Source of the DNA: Sphagnum compactum
Taxonomy: Eukaryota; Bryophyta; Sphagnopsida; Sphagnales
DNA: 64,000 nt
Assembly: GCA_965153455.1 (NCBI GenBank)
Contig: OZ234497.1
Location: forward strand, 8,680,001 to 8,744,000
Reading direction: 5' to 3'
This document shows positions 1-12,351 of the stretch, one piece after another. Each line of letters begins with the position of its first letter. Position 1 is the stretch's first letter. The position numbers and the translations under genes are program-made. The notes under the pieces are model-generated. The model did not search any database and was not told where the DNA came from. It saw only the letters and a list, made by a program, of their open reading frames with translations.

Positions 1-508
1 GGATCTTGGTTGCCACTCTCATCAACCTCTTAGTTTTTGAACCCTGGGAAACAAAGGTAACAAATTTGTTGTGCTACATTACTACATGAATCTAACCTCC
101 TTACCATTTCTTATTGTGGTGAATGATTGTTGTTGTTTAAAATTGTGTCCAAGCAAATGCCTATGGTTAGGGCAAGATCTCAATGTCTGAAAATTGAGGT
201 GATATTATCTTCATTATCTTGCAAAGAAAGCTAGGGTTAGGGTCAAGATCTTGTAATTTGACAATTTGAAAAAATACTCTGTTTTGCAGCTTATGTTTGA
301 CAAGCTGAGACTGGAGAAAGGAGGTTGGGTTCACGATACAACCCCGGAAGAATTAAGGATTGTACTGCAGGCAGAGAAGAAGAAAAAATTAGAAGAAATC
401 AACGAGAAGCTCAAGACACTGCACACCTACTCGTCTGCGCTGAACTTGCTCACCTTGGCAGGATTGACATGGCACCTCTCCTATTTGGCACGACGCTCCA
501 TTGTTTGA
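1..508 (+). CDS. TMEM205-like (DUF4149) membrane protein, 3' end only
   Basis: This is the C-terminal end of a gene that starts before the window. Two exons are visible: <1-56, ending AAG|GTAACA, and 290-508, starting after TTTTGCAG and ending in TGA; the 233-bp intron is phase 0. The first exon reads ...VATLINLLVFEPWETK. The second continues LMFDKLRLEKGGW, then a Lys/Glu-rich stretch, then a closing hydrophobic segment with the order Y-S-S-A-L-N-L-L-T-L and T-W-H-L-x-Y-L. This pattern matches the end of plant TMEM205-like/DUF4149 proteins, including the LEA-domain-containing Arabidopsis members: EP-x-TK-x-MF before a charged linker, then a final membrane helix with a conserved Trp-His. The family lies in membranes; its biochemical role is not established. 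The N-terminal part cannot be judged here. Confidence 0.85.
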
Positions 509-1100
509 TTGTATAATGTTTTCCTCAGTCTAGAAGTTTCTGTTCTGTACAGTGTACACAGAGTGGAGCGGCAAAATCTGTACACAGTGGAGTGAGAAAA
601 TTTCTAGTAAAACATTGGCAGGCACTAGTGCACTCCAAATCACCAAGAAAACAAACGCATCATTACAAGTTGGAGGTAAAGTTGCAGTGCACCCATCAAG
701 CTAGTTTCATCTCTTTCAGGTTGCATAAACGGAGGTTATATAAAGCAAGAGAAAGCGTTTTCTCGAGGGCTGACCTTCACCTAAGCAGAAGAAGGGAAAG
801 GGTGGAGGCAAGAAAACTTGTGCACAAGAGTGAAGCGAAAGGAAGCAGGATTTTTTTTATGGGTGGAGATACTTTTGTACCATAGTTGTACCACTTGAAG
901 TTTTTTCAAGTAGCAAATTGGTAGGATTTTGGGGCCATCTGGAAAGTCTCAGAAAAAGAGCAAACAAAAACAATTAGAGTCCAGAAGGAAGTTTTCCCTC
1001 CCAGTTTATGAAATGAGAAGATGTCAACAGGAAACTGTGTATTAATATGGATATGGTGTCAAATATGGCGTTAGAATATTGAGTCTGTTTCATGTTCAGG
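509..1100 (+). other. Probable 3' UTR and downstream flank of the TMEM205-like gene
   Basis: No homologous coding sequence is seen. An open frame at about 592-885 is Lys/Arg/His-rich with no recognisable motif and directly follows the stop codon of the upstream gene, so I read it as chance within the 3' UTR or flank. Confidence 0.4.
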
Positions 1101-1355
1101 AGTGCCTAAGAAGTTTCGAGTTTTGATGGTGTCCACATCCTGAACGAAACTTACATTTCAACGTTGCTTTTTAGAGCTGACTTCAACTTGATTAGGTGAA
1201 CTTATGTGCCTATAATGTTTAATGTTTAACAAACTTGGGCTCAATGATGCTACATGACCAGTAGTGATAATCAATTGATGAAAAAAATGAATGGATTTTG
1301 TGAAAATGAAGTTCTTGTTCAAATAAAAATAATCAAGTGACATTGCATGCAATTT

Positions 1356-1436
1356 TGTATTGAATTTGAATTGAATTCCATTCAATTTAATTCAAATTCT
1401 TAAGTTTGATTCAACTTGAATTGAATTGAATTGAAA
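1356..1436. repeat. Low-complexity (TTGAA/TTGAAT)n tract
   Basis: Repeated TTGAATTGAATTGAA-type units run through an AT-rich stretch, with neighbouring variants such as TTCAAATTC. Long open frames across it on the minus strand are Phe/Asn/His-rich and lack any domain. It is a simple-sequence tract. Confidence 0.7.
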
Positions 1437-1981
1437 TGAAATTCATGTGAAGAGAAATGGGATTTAAATTTGGTACACAAGGTATTAAAAACTTTCTTGT
1501 GATTATGAAGTTGGAAAAAAAAAAAAAACCTTTTAAAAAGAAAATTTGAATAGACACATTTGCCCTTCTTTTTATTTGGGAATGAACTAAACAAATTTCT
1601 GTTTGGAATTGTCATTACATAGGTAGCTACTATAGTGTGGTGCTTAGGTGGAAAAAAGGAGGGTGTTTTGGTGTTAATGTACATGAAATTGGCATTTCAA
1701 TAGTCGGACCAGTCTTGAATGGATTTTAGATACTGCCCCGACGCTAGCATGTGGGGGCTGTGTTGGCTTGGAAATTTGAATATTTTTTGTTTTATCACAT
1801 TTCTGATTGCATGCAATTTTATTAGAGTTTATCACATTTCTGGTTGCATGCAGTTTTATGGAAATACTTCTTCCACATTTTACTTTCATGATGTAAAGAT
1901 TTAATATTACAATTTTCATGATGTAAAACGTCAGGGTTACAACATTTGAAGGTCTCTTTTTCATGCCTCATCGTACAGGAG

Positions 1982-2270
1982 TGCATGGTGTTATAAACAT
2001 ATTTCATGATTATAACTTTTTAAGTATGTTTTTCCATAGTTCATGATGCAAAACCGTAAGATGTAACACATAAATTTCATGGTTATAAGGTTGTTTTCAT
2101 GGTAACAAAGGGCACTTCATACCGAAATGCATGGTGTTATAAACATATTTCATGATTACAACTTTTTAACTATGTTTTTTCATGGTTCATGATGCAAAAC
2201 CGTAAGATGTAACAAATCAATTTCATGGTTATAAGGTTGTTTTCATGGTAACAAAGGGCATTTCAGTTAA
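1982..2270 (+). repeat. Two-copy tandem repeat, 147-bp period
   Basis: Copy 1 (1982-2128) and copy 2 (2129-2270) both begin GCATGGTGTTATAAACATAT and proceed through the same landmarks in the same order: TTTCATGATTA, ACTTTTTAA, TTCATGATGCAAAACCGTAA, GATGTAACA, ATTTCATGGTTATAAGGTTG and TTTTCATGGTAACAAAGGGC. A few substitutions separate them. Shorter related CATGATGTAA words occur just upstream (about 1885-1935), so the array may once have been longer. There is no coding potential. Confidence 0.85.
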
Positions 2271-2984
2271 TGATGTGACATGTTCAAAATCGTAGGACTC
2301 GCACTTAATGACATAATAGCACTATTTGCCTATTAGTTTTTTTAGTGAACTATTTGAAATCAAGCTCCCCAAGTCAAATGCGTGATGATGGTCTTTTTGC
2401 TCTCTGAAGTGCTATTCTTGCTCTTGTTGCTAATCCAAGTTCTATTATTCTTGGTGTTGTCGCTGATCCAAGTTCTACGACAAAAAAACAAATGTTAGGA
2501 AATCCCTTATTTAGATGGATGATAGTTTTTCTAATGAGCTATTTGAAACTGAGCTCCGCACGCACAAGGATTGACTGGAGTCCATTTTTTGGCCATGTGT
2601 TGTTGAGTGTTATTAATTCAAATACTATTTTTGGTCATGTGTTAGTAATTTATAAAATTGCCCAATTATTATAACTATGTGATTGACTTGAACAAGTGTG
2701 TTTCTCGTGTGGCAAATCACAAGTCTTCTAAGTGCTTCAACATTGGAGTATGTACCTTGACTGATGTTGGATGCAAGATGTAATTGCATTTTGTTTCTGC
2801 TCATTCTTGAACATCTATTTTATTTCAATACAATTTGGTGTTGCTTCAACGCTAGAGGCAACTAACAATGGTCGATTCAAGTTACAATTGCCTACTAGAT
2901 TGCACCGTAAAGATGACGCCTACTGGTTTTGTTGTATAGATTGATCTTACATTTTTTATTCTTTTTTGAGTTGGTCACAAACCT

Positions 2985-3345
2985 TTGGATAACAACTTTG
3001 TTTGATTCATTTGTTGGCCTTCCCTACCAAGCCAAGGATATTGTGTTTGATTCATTATATAGTATAGCAGTTGAAGAGATTTTGGCCCCTAGGTAGTACG
3101 TTTATTTTTATATGAGGATTTCTGAAAGATGATATTTTGGCTTGTGTTGAAACTTGAGATTAGTGATAGAGTTATGATATCTTGAAGGATTTTGGTTTCT
3201 TTTAGAGGATTTTGGTTTTTTTTTTTAAGATTATATTTTTGCATAGTGAAATATTTGAATTTTCATAATTCTTCTTTTGCCTTAAGATATTTTTTAATGT
3301 AAATAGCAAGGCCATTGTGTGACACACCCCTTATTTTTCATTCAG
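2985..3345 (+). repeat. Dispersed repeat, copy 1 (second copy at about 36040)
   Basis: This segment shares a long run of order-preserved words with 36040-36362: CCTACCAAG, AAGGATATTGTGTTT, GATTCATTATA, GATTTTGGCCC, TTTTATATGAGGATTT, TGAAAGATGATATTTTGGCT, AACTTGAGATTAGT, ATCTTGAAGGATTTTGGTT, and finally GTGACACACCCCTT. The two copies differ by small indels and substitutions. I cannot assign a transposon class. The shared GTGACACACCCC end could be an element terminus. Confidence 0.7.
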
Positions 3346-4021
3346 CTTCATATTACTTTGGCATTTACAAATCTATACCGCAATTTTAGATTTTAACACC
3401 TTTTTAATGGTAGACTTTAATAGGTTTCTTGTAAATTCAACAATTTTGAAGGACTTAATAATAATCGTAGAGATTCATAGTTTGCAAACTTTAAAATTGG
3501 TTTGAATTTAGACTTTGGAACTCTTTGAACTTTCAGTTCCAAACTTTGGAATTCTTTGAACTTTCATTTGATTTCATTTGATGAGACATATCTCGTGTTT
3601 GTGAGGCATTGAGTTGTCAATGTTATGGTGCATTCACACTTAATGTTAGATCAATGTTAAATGAAAATCTAGGTGGCACCCAACGTTAAGTGGGCCTTAG
3701 ATCAATATGAAGCGAATGTTAGCTTAAAATATGATTTTCATGGCAATTAGGTTTAAGTCCTAAATGCCTAGCATTGTGTTAAGGGACTCAACCTTAGAGT
3801 CCGTAACACCAAGTGTGAATGCAACTTTAGTTTGTGAATTTTGTTTTAAGGTTGTTGATTTGTCAATGTTTATTTATTTTATTTATTTTTTGAATAAATG
3901 AATTGTTCTTTGAAATTATCGAAAGTCTATGATTTCAAGTTTCATATATTTGTGTGCCCTAATTTTTGAAAAGACACATTTGGACTTAATTACATGTCAA
4001 AAGACACATTGTTTCATCTTG

Positions 4022-4525
4022 AACAGCAACGCCAAGCTGCCATAACTACCATAAATGGCACAAATTCTTGGGACTCCCGAAATGGAGTCCCGAAACTGTC
4101 TCGGCGGGACTCTCGGAACTTTGAACGGTCATAACTCCCGATTCCGTGGTCCGATTGCGACGAGGTCTGAACCAAAGTTATAGCCCTCATCGAGATCTTT
4201 TCAACACCATGTTGCACTCCCTCAGGCGATGTCGGAAAAGGGTTGATTCCTGACTTTTAGTGGTCGGGAGTCAAACTGCCAGTTTGACTCCCGGCCCTTC
4301 TTTTGCCCATAACTTGGGCTGCAGATGTCCGAATGGCCAATGCGAGGCCATTTTCGATATCTACGTTTCAAGACGTTTTCAATGACACCAAAAACACCTC
4401 AAGGCAAGGTGTTTTGGGCCTTGCTGTTGCACTCTGAACATTCGGGAGTCCCGGAGGACTCCAACCTCCAACTTTTCCAAGTGTTGGGCTTCACCCCCAC
4501 ACTTGGCCAAAGTGGGGTTGCGACA
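4022..4525 (-). mobile_element. Truncated LTR of the TGTCGCAACC family
   Basis: Read on the minus strand, this begins TGTCGCAACCCCACTTTGG (4525 downwards) and follows the same order of landmarks as the complete solo LTR at 53120-53939: the CGGGAGTCCCGGAGGACTCC-like block, the GGGCCTTGC and CGAGGCCATT blocks, the CTTTTGCCCATAACTTGGGC block in reverse, and the GTTGAAAAGATCTCGA block. Homology stops near 4022, so about the last 300 bp of the LTR are missing. No target duplication is visible because of the truncation. Confidence 0.8.
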
Positions 4526-4529
4526 TGTA

Positions 4530-7500
4530 ACAAAATATTTTGCCACCTCACATAATATTCCATGATGTGACAAAATATTCTGAAACAAGCCTTGGAAAAT
4601 TTGCCACGTCACAACCATGGTTTGTTTTTAAATGAATAATGGCTTATTGATTCTAAACCTAGGTTTGGCCAATAAAGTTGTCAATAGCAACATTGTAGGA
4701 ACATTTGAAAACATTCTTGTTAATTTAACCTAATGCATTTTATCATCCCTCGTGGAAACAATCTTCCAAATGTCTAATCTTCTTCGATGATAATTACAAA
4801 TTTTTTTAAATGTCGAAATGGGTGAGAATTGCATACTTGAAAAATATTTGATAAAAATTAACTTTTCAAAATATATTAAATATTTGACAAACATGTGTTG
4901 AAATGGCTGAAGTATTATACATACATAAACATCACTCTACAATGATTGAAAAGCTATAAAACGGAGAACACAATGAATGGGCCAAAACTAGTATCTAAAC
5001 TTCTTACATAATCCAACCAACTATAGAGAGGTTTATGAATGAGATTCTAATGTACTATCACAAGAGTTCAAAAGCTTTGGAAGGCTTCAACAAACGTTGA
5101 ACTTCATCCCAACTCCATGTGTAGTGATGAATGAACTCTTGTATGAGCCCACGGAACATGATCTTCTAGATGACGTGATACACATGTTTACAATGCACAT
5201 ACACCCCACGAACACCTAAAGAACGTGTCAACATTTTGACAAAGTAAACACATGAACATCTAAGGAAATTCCCAACAGTCACATCGTATTTTGGTCATTT
5301 GAAAGAATACTATAAATTCATCCATACCCAAGTGAGGGGACATCAACAAGGGGGAAAACAATGCATTGGGTAAGTATTTAAGGTTATCACTACAATTGCT
5401 AATTCATGCAATTTTGTGTCAAGTATTCATGCTGCAATTGTCATCATAGGCACATCAAGAAAAATCAAGGTAGAATTGAAGACTATAAGTTCCCAGTTTC
5501 CATTCTGAAATGCACAATTTGCAAATGCAAAATGGTAAATTAGGCACCTTCATTGAAGGTGCAATGATGTGCGAAGAGCGGCAAATCTTTTGCAAGGAAA
5601 CAAACATTTAAAACTTGCATCGCCACATTCTTTTCCTAACATATTAAACTGAATCGGGTTCCATTGGTGGTTCGTTCAGTTTGTTGGAACCCATTGTAGA
5701 TTGTGGTGTAACTGCCGGGGTGGAGTCTTCCATATTCATCATCTCCTCTTCTGAATCCATCACTACATCTTTTAAATATGGTGGGAAGCTCTCTTCTTCA
5801 ACATTGCATTTAATAATAGAACTGGCCAATACAAAAACATCCAGCTCTCTATTATAAGCAAATACTAGTGTTTTGAATGCATCGTCTTCAACATCAGAAG
5901 CGTCCCTCGTCCACTTTCATAGCAAGATTGATTCGCTTATTCTTCTGATAGCTTGAAATCCGAGCAGGTAGTCACACAACCTGTGAAATCACAACCTATA
6001 ATTTTGATTTGTCAAATGAATTGACCATGGGTTGTCCCTAGGATATTGTTGCAAGTTGTTCAAAAACTCTAAGGAAAACATTTTTATCATTATCCCGTAT
6101 ATCTTATAATCTTGCAAGTGGTTAGAAGATGCCTAGTACCTAACCTCGCCCTGGAACTCTGCATCTATATTCTTAAGTTCTCTTATTTCTACTGATGGGT
6201 AATAGTCCAAATCTTTCGGTGTTCAATAAAATTGCTTAGGGTATGGATATCCTAACATTGCACAAATGAGCAATTCAACGCAAAACTTATTTTCTATGTT
6301 TGCTATTTGGAAACTCAATGAAAGACGTTAAACTCTACTTGTGCAATGTTACAAAGTTGTAAATATCTCACAAAGGCAATATTTTTATAGGGTCACTCTT
6401 TAATTATTTCATTCAATGATCTTTTCAAAACTGACTAACATTCTTTGGACTGTTTGGATGGGATTGACTGCACTAAAATGTTATAATTGGTAGAACAATT
6501 ATTTTTCTTACTCATGTCATGCATTTTGTGTGTAACATGTGATTGTGATCACCTCACTGGCCCTTAGGCTTGATGTAGTTTCATGTTTTTTTTTGTTTGC
6601 ATTTTTTATACATGCCATGTGTTCAGTTCATACCCTCTAGCAAGTATTATTCCTATACTTCATTGCACTCTTATAAAGTCCCTCATTTCACGTATCAAAC
6701 ACTCAAAACATTTTTCAATCTTTGATTGGTATTTAAATGTCCAAAGGATTTTAAAATATGTAATGATTATAATTAAACAATCGTGTGGACAATCTAAACA
6801 AGTTTATATCTCGACTAATGTTTATTTTAATAATTGGATTGGAGATTACCCATATTGGATGTATTTAATTTGGTGCATTTTTCACCCTGTGAAAACCACA
6901 TGTTAGATTGATGGCAAGGTGAATTTCCTTGTGAACATCCCCCATACCTGTCCAGTGTTTTCATTACAAATTGCTCATAAGCATTTTCAAATACATTTTC
7001 ATCACCATCCCATATATATTATAATATTTTAATCGATTAGATTATCCCCATTATTCACTACTTGCATCTTTACATCCATAGTTTTGATATTTCCTCTTTC
7101 TACCATTGGGAACATATCCAAATTTGGTGGTGCTCGTGAGAGTGTTTAGTGGTTATTTCAAGTTCATTTGAGTCTCAACATTAATTCATTCAATTTTGTC
7201 AACAAACAATTTAAGTGTTTAACTTCAACTAATATTCATTTTAACACTTGCATTATTCCATAATTTGTTGCAAACAATTGTATTTTTCTTCCTCCTTCAG
7301 TTGTTGATCCATCATTTTCTTTTGATTATCATACATGTTTCGTGGTTTCGGGGGGGTTGGTCTTGTCATTTGACGATTCATCAGTGGTTTTTAAACTTTG
7401 TTTTTTAACTCTTGTGGCAACTAGGCTCGCCTGTTTAACGTTGCATAGAGTCGCCTTATGGGTTTCAAGAATTTTGTTGATAATAGGTTTCCAAGGGATA

Positions 7501-9555
7501 CTAAATCTTTTTTTGACAAATTGTTGAGTAAACTTGTGAAAAAGTGTTATGGAATGGGTTTTTTCAAACTTGTGTGTTCTTTAAAAACATCCATTGCAGT
7601 GTAAACATTGTTTAGTGGTAGTCTTCCATATGTTCCTTTGGAATGTTTATAATTTGTTTCAGTATTACAAGACTTTCTTTGTTTATCTTTGCATTTGCCC
7701 ATCACCAGGCCGCCCATTCATCTATTTTGTCTATTTTTTTTCCATTATTTTCCCCATGTTCTAATTTCTAGCAAATGTTAGAGGGGGAGTAATTGATTGT
7801 CATCTCTTTGACATTCCCAAGGTTTTGTTGTCATCTCACATATTCTCTCAAGTATGTTTGAAATTAATGTATATTCAATCATTGATTCCAATGTGTTTGG
7901 TGTCAAAATTGGTGAGAACTTTCCTCTGGCCATTGTAAAAGAGAGGCTTGTTGTATAGATCGGGACAATTAGTAGTATAAAAAAAAAGGAATTTGATTTT
8001 GTAAGTAACAAGGGTCATGTTAGATGTTAGAGGTTAAAATAGTGAACGAAAAAATGTAAAAAATACATGTTCATTGGTGTACGTTATTTGAAGTGTCGTG
8101 GGCTGTTTCATATTGTCTTTGTTCCCAATAAGAAAATGTTGTTTGGTGGTGAATAGTCAGTGTTCAGATTAACGCATATCTCTTGCCGAGTCTATTGGAT
8201 TTAATTTAACATTTTGCATGGTTTAGATGTTGCATAATTTGAAGATATTTTATATTAAAAAAATGAAGTATGGTTCTAAATTATGACTTCAACATTTCAT
8301 TTGTGGATTTGTGTTGAAAAAAACCAACATAAATTGTTTCGACCTTGTTTTTTTTTCAATTTTCTAGAAATATAGCATATGTTGGCAACATTCAGAATAA
8401 ATTCATCCATTTTTTCATCCATAAAATCATTCATTCATGGACATGTGGCAAAAGCCTGCCATTCCAATTGTTGGGGTGTGAGTTGCAAGGATTTTGTGGG
8501 TGTGCACTATTAACTTTGTTTATCTATTGATGGTAGTATTTTCTTTAATGTTAACAAAGATTCTGTCCTACGTGTCAACAAATAATCTCCCAATATCACA
8601 TCCACATGGACAGAATATTTTAATAAAAATTCACTCCTCCTCATTGTTCAAGCTTACTTACTCATGCTTGCAGGCTCGTGAACTAGCATCCCTGTCTGGA
8701 AAGTAGGCTATGTATTTGGAGCTTTTGTTACACTTATATGTTTTCAAATGGCAACATATGCTTGCAACCCATGTGTTATTGCATCTTGCAAAACATCAAT
8801 AGATTGAAAACATACCCAATATCAGTCTTGAACGAAGGTAGAACCTCTACCTACTCCTTCCGTATAAGGTGGACTCTATCCTTACAAGGGAAGTTTTACT
8901 GATGTAGTGAAACCCTAACACACAAAGGTAGCAACCACCATTATGTGATGTTTGTTCCTCTTCCTTTTCTTCAAAATCCTCTTATGTTTTTCCCAAGCTG
9001 GTTATGTGGCTTCAACCCTGAAGACTACATTATCCAAAGTCTTCCCAACACATGCCCATTTGCCCTACCAAATTTAAAATGAGGTCAAGAAGCCCTTAGT
9101 AGCATATTACCCAAGGATGGGTTGACTACTAGATGTTGTTCCACTTTCCAATATGTTGTCAATAGATTTCAATACATACACATGTTCTAATCATCAATTT
9201 GATTTACATATAACTACATGAATATTTGAATAAGCATGTGAATATAGTCTATTGGCAAAATTTTGCCAACAATGTAAGTTTTAGCATCATGACATATCTT
9301 TTGCTTTTTTTCTTGTTTTCTTGAGTTCAATGTACCATATGAATAATGTTTAACATTGACCTTCAACTTTGCATAGTGTAACCAACTCCAAGACACAGCC
9401 TCAGATTGGGAATATGCATTTGTCATGTAACATAGATCCCTACTTAAATTTAGTTAAAAAGTGGCACAGAAATATGTCCTATTGATGATTGTGTGGGTTT
9501 GAAACAAGCACCTTCATCTCAGGGGGACCATCAGTGCATGGTTTTGTTAGTGCAT
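4530..9555. other. AT-rich intergenic sequence
   Basis: I find no supported gene here other than the unrecognised minus-strand frame at 5644-5922. Open frames at about 6583-6906, 7342-7527, 7778-8011 and 8345-8706 lack domains, lie in AT-rich DNA and have no convincing exon context. A word similar to TTTGACAAACATGTGT (about 4880) recurs near 40010, suggesting old dispersed repeats. Confidence 0.5.
5644..5922 (-). pseudogene. Unrecognised reading frame, possible 3' exon or relic
   Basis: On the minus strand an open frame runs from a stop near 5925 to the stop at 5644. It encodes an acidic C-terminus with a DVEDD stretch, a hydrophobic FKTLVFAYNRELDVFVLAS segment, and a tail with DSEEEMMNMED and a Pro-rich end. 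Composition is more protein-like than neighbouring chance frames. A second short frame immediately upstream (NKRINLAMKVDEG) is offset, as if by a frameshift. I do not recognise the family. It could be the last exon of a decayed gene. Confidence 0.3.
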
Positions 9556-9559
9556 AGTA

Positions 9560-9900
9560 TGCCAAAAGTCACCATCATCTAGGGGCAAATTTATAAATTT
9601 TTTGACCCTTTCTCCAAGCACAATATTGCAATTTGTGAGGTGCAAACAACCCTACCCCACCATAGCAAGTGCAACATTGGTGATATCATAGGCATATAAG
9701 GCCAAATATCGCAGCTTTGCACAACCTTGTGAAATAGCAACCACACCATTGTGTGATATAAAGCCTAGATCATCATCCTCTATTCGTAAGCACCTCAACT
9801 CCTTACATGTCTTGCCCAACACTTTCAACCCCTCATCCCCAAGAACATTAAGTACCTGCCTCCAAGAAACACCTACCAACATCAGACTTGCCCATACAAA
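9560..9900 (-). pseudogene. COI1-like F-box/LRR hormone receptor relic
   Basis: Minus-strand translation gives, in order, LGDEGLKVLGKTCKELRCLR, then ED, GFISHNGVVAISQGCAKL, YLALYAYDITNVAL and, past an in-frame TAG, a stretch with CNIVLGERVKKFINLPLDDG. This follows the leucine-rich-repeat region of COI1, the F-box component of the SCF receptor for jasmonate-type oxylipins: GD-x-GL-x-VL-x-x-x-CK-x-L-x-x-x-R, then G-x-x-AL-x-QGC-x-x-LEY-x-A-x-Y-x-x-DI-x-N-x-AL, then a DLPLDNG-like loop. Only about 110 of roughly 590 residues remain, with an internal stop and no F-box. Neighbouring DNA shows no exons in continuation. I conclude it is a fragment rather than a gene. Confidence 0.75.
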
Positions 9901-12050
9901 TCCTCAAAATTGGTTGAATAAAAGAACCTTGCAATCTACAAAACAATATTATGCATATTTTGAGTCATAGATCAAACTTCACAACAACACATTCAAGCAT
10001 TCAAGGTACCTATATTGTCAATTCTAGCCAAATCAAACCAAACATGACAATAACAAGTGTGGTCATATCCTTGTGAGTGTTATTCATAGAGTATCTGACC
10101 ATCACCTTCCTTGTGAATAGTAATGACTAGCTGCCATGACTTCCCACTCAACTTCATGAGCTCTCAATTGTGGGTGCAAATAAAAACATAATAATCTACT
10201 CCAAATTCCACATAACCAACTACACAAAATTTGATACTGAATTTTGGAACCAACACAAAATAGTCATGATATTGGGGCTAGCACTTGAAACAACATTAAA
10301 CTAAAAAGTCAATACAATCCTCATTCAAGTTGCAACAAGTTTGTAAGGGTGAACTTCATGTCATTTTAGTTTGGCCCCGTAAAACACCACAGCCTAAAGC
10401 ATAGAAAGCCTTCATCAATTGAAATTACATGACCAAAATGTATTTTAAGAAAAACTTAGAAATTGTAACAAGCCCAATCATTACTCAAAATTTTTTAGAC
10501 CTTGAAGGGGCTTAGGTCCTTTGTGATATCTCTATAATTAAAGGAATCTTGACCTAAGAATTTAATATATTTCCCCCCAACCATAGGAGGAGACCAAAAT
10601 GTGTGAAAGGATTTAAAGGAAAACATTCCATGATAGAAGTGAAGTTTAGAATACACGAAAGACTTGTTTAATCACTGGGAAAATATAGAACCAACAATTT
10701 TATGAGCAAAACCCCTTTCCCATAGTGTTCTAAAATATTTCCAACTAGGAAATGCTCACCTCGCGCAGAAGACACACGTTCACAAGCTCTAGAGCACATA
10801 GCTCGATGCACATGTTTGCATCTTGCATTATGAGAAAATAGTTCATACAATTTGGATTTGCAAATAACTAAATATATACTTGTGCACAACTTATGAGCTT
10901 TAACGAGTGATCCCCATATTAAAAAAAAAATCTTTTCGATGTAACTTTCACATAAATACTTTATAACACCTAGGTTAGTCCTCAAATTTATGATTATCCT
11001 AGCTACCTAAGTGAACTTACCTTATATATATAATAACCCTAAATGAACATAGGTAATTGTTTGTACTCCTCGCTATCTAGATGCATGTAGATAATTCAAC
11101 TTGCATTTTCCCATCATATGTTATCCAATCATACAATCACATAATGTCCTAAACAACTACCAAGGATGTAGTCATGGATTTGGATTTATTGGGCCATGAC
11201 TTTAAACAATAATTATGCATTCACTTGGGTCTACAATACCTTATTGGGCTACAAGTGGCTTGCCCCTTATGGACGGAAATACGTGATGTTTCAAGATTAT
11301 ATAAAAATACATTTATCAACAACATACTTATGAAAAATAACAATAGATCAAAATAACATGATGAATAAATTAAAAAGAAAATATGAACTTGTTTTCAATT
11401 TGAAGAAGAGTGTTCTTTGTAACACCATGCTCAAAACCATATCTTTTGCTCAAAGTTCCACATTAGAAATTTATATCTATGACCCAGTGGGATAGGAAAT
11501 TTAAATTGTATCTTGAGAGTTTTGATTAGAAACCTTGATAACTTATTCTAATGATGGGCCAATCAAAGAGACTCAATGCTAAGATGCTTAGTTATGATAT
11601 ATGCTTATGCTTTTAATTGAAATAATTGCATGCAAAAACGCACAACATGGCCCTTTTGTATTTTATATTTTTTATTGGTATGATTTTTTTCCAATCTAGA
11701 GCTTTTTCCTTCCCCGATCGGAGGGTTCTAGTTCATTTGTCTTGTCTTAAGTTCTCATTTTGGTGCGTGGTATTGACTTGTGTCTATTTGTGTGTGTGTC
11801 TTGTTTTATTTTTGAATTTTAGTGTGCAAATTCTTAAAGAAAATTTTGAAGTTGAAAAAAGATTTTTTTTGTAAGATGAAAAGAAAAACTTGCTTTAAAG
11901 AAAAGAAAAGAATTGTAAAAGAATGAAAAAAAGGAAAAAGAAAAGAATTGTAATAGAAAAAGTAAAAAATATATATATTTTTTGCAAAATTGGTAGTATC
12001 TTACAAAATTCGCAAGAAAACAAGAGAAAAATCTCTTTAGGTGCAAGCCA
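9901..12050. other. Intergenic sequence upstream of the condensin gene
   Basis: No supported gene. An open frame at 10668-10985 (-) contains a Cys/Arg/His-rich middle but no recognisable domain. From about 11870 to 12000 the DNA is strongly A-rich on the plus strand (AAAAGAAAAG words), giving Phe-rich chance frames on the minus strand. Confidence 0.5.
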
Positions 12051-12058
12051 AAATTTAC

Positions 12059-12178
12059 ATGACGATTCCACGGAAGAATAGGCGGAGGGGAAGCGTAGAA
12101 TCTCCTTCGTTCCCGAGCATGACGATTCCACAGAGGAATAGGCGGCGGGGGAGCGTAGAATCTCCTTCGTTCCCGCTC
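12059..12178 (+). repeat. 60-bp tandem duplication in the condensin gene leader/promoter
   Basis: Two abutting 60-bp units (12059-12118 and 12119-12178) both start CATGACGATTCCAC and end GAATCTCCTTCGTTCCCG plus two or three bases. They differ at a few positions. They lie about 175-290 bp before the start codon, in GC-richer DNA than the flank, so they are likely promoter or 5' UTR. The duplicated TTCCCG words resemble, but do not fully match, an E2F core. Confidence 0.8.
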
Positions 12179-12196
12179 TTTTTCAAACCAGTGGCT

Positions 12197-12277
12197 ATGG
12201 CGGATGAGAGCACGGGAGTCGTATCTTCTCTATTTCCATCTCAGGACCTTCTTGGGCGCCATGATGCATTTCTTTGA
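12197..12277 (+). other. Possible 26-codon uORF before the condensin start
   Basis: ATG at 12197 opens a 26-residue frame beginning MADESTGVV and ending at TGA (12275-12277), 74 bp before the condensin start codon at 12352. If the transcript begins upstream, this short frame would precede the main one. Its ATG context (GGCTATGGCG) is good for plant initiation. Translation is not shown. Confidence 0.35.
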
Positions 12278-12351
12278 ATCCTCAACAACCCTGAGGGTTT
12301 GACACACTAAAAAAGTTGGGAGCTTGAAGCGTGACTGTGACGCCATCGACG

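Noticed and set aside
592-885. 97-codon frame after the TMEM205-like gene
   Set aside because: No domain; Lys/Arg/His-rich composition; located in the likely 3' UTR.
10668-10985. 105-codon minus-strand frame with a Cys/His/Arg-rich middle
   Set aside because: No zinc-finger spacing or known family and no exon context.
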